DNA from: Candidatus Muproteobacteria bacterium
GTDB lineage: Bacteria > Pseudomonadota > Gammaproteobacteria > Acidiferrobacterales > Sulfurifustaceae
Assembly: GCA_023266455.1 (NCBI GenBank)
Contig: JAHFQD010000028.1
Location: 1 to 5,240 of the forward strand
Length of the DNA stretch: 5,240 nucleotides
Reading direction: 5' to 3'
Both the position numbers and the translations under genes were made by a program. The notes under the pieces were generated by a model. That model saw nothing but the letters and a program-made list of their open reading frames with translations, was not told the DNA's origin and did no database searches. Shown here in pieces: positions 1 through 4,682 of this stretch; the first letter of the stretch is position 1; every line of letters starts with the position of its first letter.

Positions 1-791
1 GTCTGCGTCGCCGAAAATAAATTAGCGCGATCGGCGGCGTCGTCGATCGCGTTCGGAATATCGACACCGCGTTTGAAATTGATGCCGTAAAAATCTTTAT
101 GCTGCGCTTTGAGTTGCGCCGCGATGGCGGGATTAGCGTTCGTTTCTTGCCACAGTGGCCGCGAAAAAATTGGCGCCTGGTTTTGATGACAAGCGGTGCA
201 AATAGAACGGTTGGCGTAAAACACACTTGGCGTTGCGCCAGCGCGATAATTTTTGACGAGTTGGAACTCGAAACGTCCGGCGGCTTCGTTGTAGCTGATG
301 ACTTCGATAATGCCGGCATATTCTTGATAGCCGATGTACAAACGATCTTTCAGCAGCGGAAAAGTGCCGCGCTCGTTCGCGGCCGGCTCGCCATCGAAAG
401 CGACGATCACGCGCGGATAGGCGAAGAAATCCGGCGAAGCGACGGTACGTTGTAGCGAGCGTCCCAGCGGAATCAGCACGGTTTTAAGGCAAGAAGAAAG
501 CGCGTCGGAACGATGGCGGCAACCGCCACGTTGTTCGATGCGCTGCAGCAATGCTGGCAGTGGGAAAGGAATGCGATAACTCCTTTTTCCATCAGTGTCG
601 TCCGTAACAACGTAATCGAACAGCGAGCGCCCCACGGGCGGTAGATCGTTTCCGGGCAGATGCGGCGCAACGACCCACGTCGGATCCGCCGCACGTGAAG
701 GGGCGACGACAACGGCGGCGCGACGATGCTGTACGACATAAAGCGCCAGAACTACCGTCGCCGCCAACGTTATCCAATATTTCCCTCGCAC
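1..791 (-). CDS. Membrane-anchored mono-haem c-type cytochrome-like protein (3' end beyond window)
   Basis: Third gene of the minus-strand cluster. 263 codons are visible with no stop, and the C-terminus lies outside the window. I chose the GTG at 789-791: the same frame has a stop just upstream (inside the end of the previous gene), and there is no ATG or other usual start between that stop and this GTG. No clear Shine-Dalgarno precedes it, so translation may be coupled to the gene 35 nt upstream. The N-terminus is MRGKYW followed by a hydrophobic stretch (about residues 6-20), read as a signal anchor with the rest in the periplasm. Visible later are GRSLFDYV (about 54-61), a Cys pair in CRHRSDALSSC, a VLIPLGRSLQR stretch, GYQEYAGIIEVISYNEAAGRFEF, and one haem-binding C198-T-A-C201-H202, followed by QNQAPIFSRPLWQETNAN. 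I recall this arrangement from uncharacterised proteobacterial haem proteins but know no assigned function. It is probably an electron carrier or accessory for the large cytochrome upstream (inference). Confidence 0.88.
   Translation of the reverse strand, partial: MRGKYWITLAATVVLALYVVQHRRAAVVVAPSRAADPTWVVAPHLPGNDLPPVGRSLFDYVVTDDTDGKRSYRIPFPLPALLQRIEQRGGCRHRSDALSSCLKTVLIPLGRSLQRTVASPDFFAYPRVIVAFDGEPAANERGTFPLLKDRLYIGYQEYAGIIEVISYNEAAGRFEFQLVKNYRAGATPSVFYANRSICTACHQNQAPIFSRPLWQETNANPAIAAQLKAQHKDFYGINFKRGVDIPNAIDDAADRANLFSATQ
186..200 (-). other. CXXCH haem-attachment motif (CTACH) of the partial cytochrome
   Basis: Read on the minus strand these bases encode Cys198-Thr-Ala-Cys201-His202, the classical covalent haem c attachment motif. 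It is the only CXXCH in the visible 263 codons. More could lie in the missing C-terminal part. Confidence 0.88.
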
Positions 792-826
792 GGCGGAAAT
801 TTTGTTGCGGCGCGAGTCGTGGATAC

Positions 827-1717
827 CTATTTATTCGCCATGGCGCTTTGTGTGCCGGTCCAGCAGTCTTGTTTTACCTGACCGGTTTTCATGAACGCTG
901 GACCGTCGCGTTCAGCGATTTCTTTGTTGTACAACGTGAAGCTCAGCAGGAACGCTTTGCCGGCGTACGCGCGACCTAAATAAAAACCCGGCCGCACCAT
1001 GCGAATCTCGTCGCGGACCATCAGGCCATGACGGCCCGCCAGGAAGTCAGGACGCTCACGGTAGCCTGGGAGTTCGTCGCTGTAGGCGTAATCGATGATG
1101 ATGGATTCGCGGCGCGCATCGAGAAGACTTTGACCGCAGTAGAGTTTCGCCGGGAACAACAGCCAAGCTTCTTTGCCGCCGACGTTGATCTTCTCGATGG
1201 TATTGAGGTCGCCGTCAATAAGCGGCTTGAGCAAGACGGTATCTTCGATGCGGTTACGCAGCAGCCGCTTTTCGCGATAGAACACTTTGCCTTTCCATAG
1301 CGTCTTGCCGAGCAGTTCTAGCTTGGTGGTTTTCAATTCCGCGGCCAGGCCGGGTAGGCCGCCGAGAATTTCCGTGAGTCGCCGTTGCCCGCTCGCGCCC
1401 TTGGGGAAAAACAAACCGCCGTCGAACGCGCCGTCCGGAATCGGACCCGCGGTGAGTCGAGCGTAGATTTGATCAACTTGTTCTTGATCGAGACCAACGA
1501 GTATTTCCGGCGTCAGTTTCGCGACGGCTTCCGGGGTGAGCGGATATTGCTGTTCGATTTCGGCGAAGTCTGGTTTGGATTGATACGTCGTGCCGTAGGG
1601 TGCGAATTTAATATCGGTCGAAGCCTTGTTGTTGCAGCCGACGAGGCTAAGCGTCAACGCGCCAAAAAGCGCCAAGCCACGAATTGCCAGAAGGGTGGTG
1701 TGTCGAGTCATGTTCAT
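827..1717 (-). CDS. Outer-membrane or periplasmic lipoprotein, unrecognised family
   Basis: Second gene of the cluster, 296 residues from the ATG at 1717. A second ATG two codons later (1711) has better spacing (about 10 nt) to the GGGAG Shine-Dalgarno at 1722-1726, so the true start may be residue 3. The N-terminus is a lipoprotein signal: basic residues, hydrophobic segment (about 8-25) and lipobox LVGC with Cys28 as the lipidated residue. Asn follows the Cys, so there is no Asp+2 inner-membrane retention signal and outer-membrane sorting is plausible. The mature part has IPDGAFDGGLFFP (93-105), LWKGKVF (140-146), RRESIIIDYAYS (202-213) and VRDEIRMVRPGFYLGRAY (234-251). This looks like a compact beta-rich domain. 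The W-x-G-K-x-F element slightly resembles GXWXG (DUF4334-type) proteins, but I do not claim membership. Cys194 and Cys285 could form a disulfide. It has no haem motif. Its place between two haem proteins suggests a partner, scaffold or substrate-delivery role (inference). Confidence 0.93.
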   Translation of the reverse strand: MNMTRHTTLLAIRGLALFGALTLSLVGCNNKASTDIKFAPYGTTYQSKPDFAEIEQQYPLTPEAVAKLTPEILVGLDQEQVDQIYARLTAGPIPDGAFDGGLFFPKGASGQRRLTEILGGLPGLAAELKTTKLELLGKTLWKGKVFYREKRLLRNRIEDTVLLKPLIDGDLNTIEKINVGGKEAWLLFPAKLYCGQSLLDARRESIIIDYAYSDELPGYRERPDFLAGRHGLMVRDEIRMVRPGFYLGRAYAGKAFLLSFTLYNKEIAERDGPAFMKTGQVKQDCWTGTQSAMANK

Positions 1718-1721
1718 TATT

Positions 1722-1726
1722 CTCCC
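1722..1726 (-). promoter_or_regulatory. Shine-Dalgarno GGGAG of the lipoprotein gene
   Basis: Read on the minus strand this is GGGAG. It lies only 4 nt from the first ATG (1717) but 10 nt from the second in-frame ATG (1711). The spacing favours the second ATG, which would shorten the signal peptide by two residues without changing the lipobox. Confidence 0.6.
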
Positions 1727-1755
1727 GAGTCAACGAGACCGTGTACGGCTCGTTT

Positions 1756-1790
1756 CCCTCTCCCGCGGCGCGGGAGAGGGGATGAGGGTG
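1756..1790. repeat. REP-like GC-rich palindrome in the intergenic gap
   Basis: The arms CCCTCTCCCGC (1756-1766) and GCGGGAGAGGG (1770-1780) are perfectly complementary over 11 bp around a 3-nt loop, followed by GATGAGGGTG (1781-1790). The layout of a CCCTCTCCC/GGGAGAGGG hairpin plus a G-rich GATGAGGG tail matches, from memory, a common intergenic REP-type element in proteobacterial chromosomes. It lies in the 107-bp gap between the cytochrome and lipoprotein genes. No T-run follows the hairpin on either strand, so it is not a typical intrinsic terminator. In the transcript it could protect upstream mRNA or dampen read-through, giving unequal expression of the two genes (inference). Confidence 0.7.
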
Positions 1791-1824
1791 GTGGTGCGAG
1801 TGAGATGGCGCATCCGTCCGGTGG

Positions 1825-4377
1825 TTAGAGCGTCGATAAGAAAGCGGTGAGTGCTTTCTTATCCGCGTCCGGTAAATCTTGACCGAACGTGTGACCGCCG
1901 TTTTCCACCGTCGCGGTGCAGCTGCTGTAAATATCCAGCAGCCGCGGTTCGCGTTTGACGGCGCTGACCAATTCTTTCGGATTCTTCAACGCCGTATCCG
2001 CCGTGCGGCTCAACAAGCCGGCGATTTCCTTGCCGTCTTTTTCGCCGTACTGCTTCACCAGCCGCGCTTGCAGTTCGGACGGGCGCAATTTGGACAGCAC
2101 CATGTCGTCGATGAAGCGTTTGTGGAGGAAGTTGCCGAGGCTCGCCACTTTGCTGCCAGCCGGAAGCACGACGCTGAAGCCGCGCAACTCGCGATCGCCG
2201 TCGCCATCTAAAATCTTCGGTCCAATGTCGATGGTGACGTCTTCGTCGAACAGCGTAATCTTGGGAAGGCGCTGATCTGGACTCAACAGTTGTCGTACCG
2301 ATTCTTTAAAGAGTTTGAATCGACCTTCGACGCTTGGATCGTACGCCCAGCAAGCCGGTTGCTTATCCTTCGCCAACAATGCGCCGCTGGCATCGACGTA
2401 ACGCGGACGGTCGAAGTCGTTGGCTTTGTTCGCGGGTTTGCCGCAAAGCTCGGGGCCGATGGCGTTGTTGTGCATGAACGGCGCATGCGCCCACGCGCTG
2501 AGCAGCGAAATGTTGCGGTAGTAACCGCGCCCACCACCGCCTTCTTCACGCACCGCTGGGTCCGACGGACGCGCGCGTAAGGTTTCCGAGCCGTATTCCT
2601 GATACACGTGGCCGGTCATGTGGTTGGAATGCAATGCGCGGCAGCGATAGGTGCCGACTTCGCTCACCTTGGTGGCTTGGTCGTTGCCCATCCAATCCGC
2701 GCGTAAGCCGGTCTTCGGGTCCAAGGCGCGGAAATCGCGGTTTTTGAACGGTCCGCCTTCGCTTTCGGAAATGCTCGAATGGCAGCGTGCGCAAGTTTGC
2801 GCGAATACCTCTTGGCCGCGTGTTACGGCACCTTTACCGAACTCCTTTTCCAAATCCGCCACCAAATCTTTGTAATCGTATTTGGCGCCCGAACTTTTCT
2901 TCTTGCGTTCGATGTCGCGCGCGACGTGCAAGTCGGTGTTGTAGTTTTCTTTGGAAACCAGGAATTCGACGATGTTGCCCAAGCGATCTTCGATGGCGCG
3001 AAAGTTCGGGCAGTCGCGTCGGCATTGGCCGATGTTGAACGGCGTCTGGCCGAAATTGCGCGCGTTTGGATCGAGTTGGCGCATATCGGTTAGATGGTTC
3101 ACCCAGCAAGCTTCGGAGCAGGAGCCGATATTAAAGTACACCCGCTGCACCGCTTCGCGAATGCCGATGCTGTCTTCGCCGCCTTTGAGAATGTGATGCA
3201 CGTTTTCGACTTGCTCTTCGCGTTGCCAGCATTTCTCCGTACGTCCCGGTTCGCACCAGCACGTCGCCGCCGGTGCACCGCTGGCGCAAGACTTCGCGCC
3301 ACGCCATTTCACGACGCGTTCGCCGCTGAAGGTAGGACGCTGCTTGAAGTTGATGATGGCGTTCATCGTTCCAGGATTGTTTACCTGGTCGGTGGGAATC
3401 GCCGAGGTGTCGGTCGTGCCTGGGCGCGCATGCGCGAACACCTGCCACTCCAAACTATTGACCGGCATACCGGAACCCAAGATTTCCGACATGCGCAGGT
3501 ATTGATTACCGATAGCGCCCTTAAGATTGTCCCAACGTGGATGCGTCGGATCAGCAGGCGGATTTAAAGGATCGAACGAGATGTGACAGGCGCCGCAGGC
3601 TTGACCTATTAAGAATGGCGGCTCGAGCGCGTCGTCGGCGACTTGCGCCAACTTACCGGTCGCGTTTTGACGCGGTAATCGTTTACGCCAACCCTCCCAG
3701 CTTTCCAACGCGCCGTTGGCTTTGCGCCAGATTTCGGCATCGAAACGCGGGTTCGGGAATTTACGCAGACCGAGCGCTCCAGTGGAGGTGCCGAAAGCGA
3801 GGTCGCACGGTGATTGGCGTTCGTCTTTCGCGCCATGCACGGCAGCGATGTAGGGTGCGTCTTTCAAATCGCAGGCCGGATCGCGGTAGCCGTCTTTGCC
3901 GACGAATTTCAACAATTCTTCGTCGCCGGGGCACCAATCGAAGCCATAGGTTTCATCGAGCGACTTCGCGGGGCAACCAGGCGATCCAGGTGTGCAGCAA
4001 GAAGGATCGTTCATCAATCCCCAAGCGCGGAAGCGGTCGTTGCGTTCTTTGGCGTTGAGGACGCGGTACCAGTCGGCATACACGCCGACGCGTTGCGGCA
4101 GCGTGTAGGCGTGGAAGCGTGCGTTGCCGGCGGTGGACTTGTACCAGATTTCGCGTCCGACGCGTTCAGAGTCGCTCAACGCCACCGCGGCGGCGTTGAA
4201 GCTTTTCTCGTCGTAACCCGCCGGTGATCCCGCGCCCTGCACAGTGAGCGAGGCCGACGCGATAGCGGCGACTTCAACCGTGGGTGCAGAGATAGCGACT
4301 TCTGAAGTGGAAAAAACGGTAATAAGAACGAGTAATGCAGTGGCACCGATGGCGCCGAAATAAATGGCAGGTTTCAT
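1825..4377 (-). CDS. Large exported di-haem c-type cytochrome, RoxA-like / MauG-peroxidase related
   Basis: First gene of the cluster, 850 residues. The ATG at 4377 is 9 nt from an AGGA Shine-Dalgarno. Residues 1-31 form a signal peptide or signal anchor: MKP, a hydrophobic stretch 4-22, then a possible cleavage after ISA31. The conserved-looking N-terminal block GREIWYKSTAGNARFHAY (74-91) is followed by AWGLMNDP and a Cys-rich loop. Haem 1 is C261-G-A-C264-H265, and haem 2 is C529-A-R-C532-H533. After haem 2 comes GYYRNISLLSAWAHAPFMHNNAIG (618-641), which resembles the segment of di-haem peroxidase and RoxA-type proteins that lines the haem site. The C-terminus, ENGGHTFGQDLPDADKKALTAFLSTL, is a typical cytochrome c ending; His829 is a candidate axial ligand (inference). 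RoxA is a secreted dioxygenase cleaving rubber and is about 680 residues long, so this protein is clearly longer. It has 18 cysteines outside the haem motifs. Likely periplasmic or secreted; the substrate is unknown, so 'rubber oxygenase' would over-call it. It could equally be a peroxidase or dehydrogenase-type electron-transfer protein. Confidence 0.95.
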   Translation of the reverse strand: MKPAIYFGAIGATALLVLITVFSTSEVAISAPTVEVAAIASASLTVQGAGSPAGYDEKSFNAAAVALSDSERVGREIWYKSTAGNARFHAYTLPQRVGVYADWYRVLNAKERNDRFRAWGLMNDPSCCTPGSPGCPAKSLDETYGFDWCPGDEELLKFVGKDGYRDPACDLKDAPYIAAVHGAKDERQSPCDLAFGTSTGALGLRKFPNPRFDAEIWRKANGALESWEGWRKRLPRQNATGKLAQVADDALEPPFLIGQACGACHISFDPLNPPADPTHPRWDNLKGAIGNQYLRMSEILGSGMPVNSLEWQVFAHARPGTTDTSAIPTDQVNNPGTMNAIINFKQRPTFSGERVVKWRGAKSCASGAPAATCWCEPGRTEKCWQREEQVENVHHILKGGEDSIGIREAVQRVYFNIGSCSEACWVNHLTDMRQLDPNARNFGQTPFNIGQCRRDCPNFRAIEDRLGNIVEFLVSKENYNTDLHVARDIERKKKSSGAKYDYKDLVADLEKEFGKGAVTRGQEVFAQTCARCHSSISESEGGPFKNRDFRALDPKTGLRADWMGNDQATKVSEVGTYRCRALHSNHMTGHVYQEYGSETLRARPSDPAVREEGGGGRGYYRNISLLSAWAHAPFMHNNAIGPELCGKPANKANDFDRPRYVDASGALLAKDKQPACWAYDPSVEGRFKLFKESVRQLLSPDQRLPKITLFDEDVTIDIGPKILDGDGDRELRGFSVVLPAGSKVASLGNFLHKRFIDDMVLSKLRPSELQARLVKQYGEKDGKEIAGLLSRTADTALKNPKELVSAVKREPRLLDIYSSCTATVENGGHTFGQDLPDADKKALTAFLSTL
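1835..1863. repeat. 11-bp perfect inverted repeat at the 3' end of the cytochrome gene
   Basis: GATAAGAAAGC (1835-1845) and GCTTTCTTATC (1853-1863) are exact reverse complements around a 7-nt loop. They end eight bases before the stop codon of the large cytochrome. In the mRNA this makes a moderately AU-rich hairpin about 45 nt upstream of the REP-like palindrome. It overlaps codons for the conserved-looking DADKKALTAFLS tail, so part of the symmetry may come from the protein sequence. It is not followed by a U-run. Confidence 0.6.
2779..2793 (-). other. Haem 2 CXXCH motif (CARCH)
   Basis: Encodes C529-A-R-C532-H533 of the large cytochrome, in the context GQEVFAQTCARCHSS, a standard cytochrome c fold entry helix. 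It lies 268 residues after the first motif, a wider spacing than I recall for RoxA (about 200). Confidence 0.95.
3583..3597 (-). other. Haem 1 CXXCH motif (CGACH)
   Basis: Encodes C261-G-A-C264-H265 of the large cytochrome, in the context PPFLIGQACGACHISFDP. In RoxA-like proteins the N-terminal haem is the oxygen-binding one. Whether that holds here is not decided by the motif alone. Confidence 0.95.
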
Positions 4378-4386
4378 TTAGCCACG

Positions 4387-4390
4387 TCCT
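4387..4390 (-). promoter_or_regulatory. Shine-Dalgarno AGGA of the large cytochrome gene
   Basis: Read on the minus strand this is AGGA (in ACAGGACG), 9 nt before the ATG at 4377. The spacing supports that start. Confidence 0.65.
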
Positions 4391-4457
4391 GTTGAAGAGG
4401 AGTTCATATCCTTAGAAAAGCGCCCGATTCCTTACGGCAACATCCTTGGAAAGCGTA

Positions 4458-4486
4458 TGTATAGTGGAAAACGCTGTTTAGGGCAA
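4458..4486 (-). promoter_or_regulatory. Candidate sigma-70-type promoter for the cytochrome cluster
   Basis: On the minus strand TTGCCC (4486-4481) and TATACA (4463-4458) are separated by 17 bp. Each matches 4 of 6 consensus bases. This would start transcription about 70-75 nt before the cytochrome ATG. It is a weak match and only a prediction, and no operator-like symmetry overlaps it. Confidence 0.35.
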
Positions 4487-4547
4487 TAACCTGAGTGCGG
4501 TTTTTGCCGTGTGTTTTCGATTCGTTGATTTAAAAATCGGTCGTCGT

Positions 4548-4566
4548 TTTCGCGAAACAATTTCGC
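4548..4566. repeat. TTTCGC/GCGAAA palindrome cluster
   Basis: TTTCGCGAAA (4548-4557) is a 10-bp perfect palindrome. Its right half, GCGAAA (4552-4557), also pairs with TTTCGC (4561-4566) across CAA. Two alternative dyads therefore share one half-site. It could be an operator with overlapping half-sites, or a small hairpin in a leader transcript if transcription starts further upstream. Short length keeps confidence low. Confidence 0.4.
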
Positions 4567-4595
4567 TTGGGAGGAATCTGAGACGTGGGGGATCG

Positions 4596-4613
4596 ACGTT
4601 ATCGCGATGACGT
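4596..4613. promoter_or_regulatory. 18-bp near-perfect palindrome, candidate operator
   Basis: ACGTTATCGCGATGACGT pairs with its own reverse complement at 8 of 9 positions (only 4600/4609 mismatch), centred between 4604 and 4605. The size and symmetry suit a dimeric helix-turn-helix regulator. It overlaps the candidate -35 (ATGACG, 4607-4612) of the glutamine-synthetase-like gene, which would fit repression. No regulator gene is in the window, so the binding protein is unknown. Confidence 0.5.
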
Positions 4614-4634
4614 TTCGACTAACCTTTATATAAG
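4607..4634 (+). promoter_or_regulatory. Candidate promoter of the glutamine-synthetase-like gene
   Basis: ATGACG (4607-4612; 4 of 6 to TTGACA), 16-bp spacer, then TATAAG (4629-4634; 5 of 6 to TATAAT). Transcription would start near 4641 and give a leader of about 40 nt. The -35 lies inside the 18-bp palindrome and the -10 lies in the first copy of the 15-bp tandem repeat. The second copy carries another TATAAG at 4644-4649, but without a good -35. Confidence 0.45.
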
Positions 4635-4656
4635 CCACCGATATATAAGCCACCGA
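4627..4656. repeat. Perfect tandem duplication of a 15-bp unit
   Basis: TATATAAGCCACCGA occurs twice back to back (4627-4641 and 4642-4656) with no mismatch. Each copy contains a -10-like TATAAG. It ends 10 bp before the Shine-Dalgarno of the rightward gene. An exact copy suggests a recent slippage event or selection for repeated sites. Confidence 0.95.
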
Positions 4657-4666
4657 ATTTTTTTCC

Positions 4667-4673
4667 AGGAAGG
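4667..4673 (+). promoter_or_regulatory. Shine-Dalgarno AGGAAGG of the glutamine-synthetase-like gene
   Basis: A strong purine-rich site, 9 nt before the ATG at 4683 and 12 nt before the next ATG at 4686. It rules out the in-frame ATG at 4674, which lies immediately against the site and could not use it. Confidence 0.8.
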
Positions 4674-4682
4674 ATGCTGATC

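Larger units (their letters stand above)
4378..4682. other. 305-bp divergent intergenic region
   Basis: Separates the cytochrome cluster (leftward) from the glutamine-synthetase-like gene (rightward). I see no convincing gene in it. It holds one candidate promoter for the leftward cluster, plus a cluster of palindromes and a tandem repeat near the rightward gene, each listed separately. Confidence 0.85.

Noticed and set aside
473..777. Two short minus-strand frames overlapping the start of the third cluster gene
   Set aside because: They are out of register with the frame that encodes the anchor and CXXCH protein, and their products are Arg/Cys-rich and featureless.
1756..1780. Rho-independent terminator after the cytochrome gene
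   Set aside because: The stem is strong, but the minus-strand transcript has no U-run after it (AAACGAG follows), so I annotated it as a REP-like repeat.
1385..1828. Open plus-strand frame of 147 codons
   Set aside because: It lies antisense to the lipoprotein gene and runs through the REP-like palindrome; its product is low-complexity Arg-rich at the end and it has no Shine-Dalgarno. It is a shadow of the real gene.
3537..4227. Two long overlapping plus-strand frames (173 and 137 codons)
   Set aside because: Both are antisense to the well-supported large cytochrome and overlap each other. One is an Arg-rich translation typical of a wrong frame, and neither shows a recognisable domain.
1825..4377. 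Calling the large cytochrome a rubber (polyisoprene) oxygenase
   Set aside because: Two CXXCH motifs and RoxA-like blocks support the superfamily only. The length, cysteine content and haem spacing differ from what I recall of RoxA, and the substrate cannot be read from sequence.
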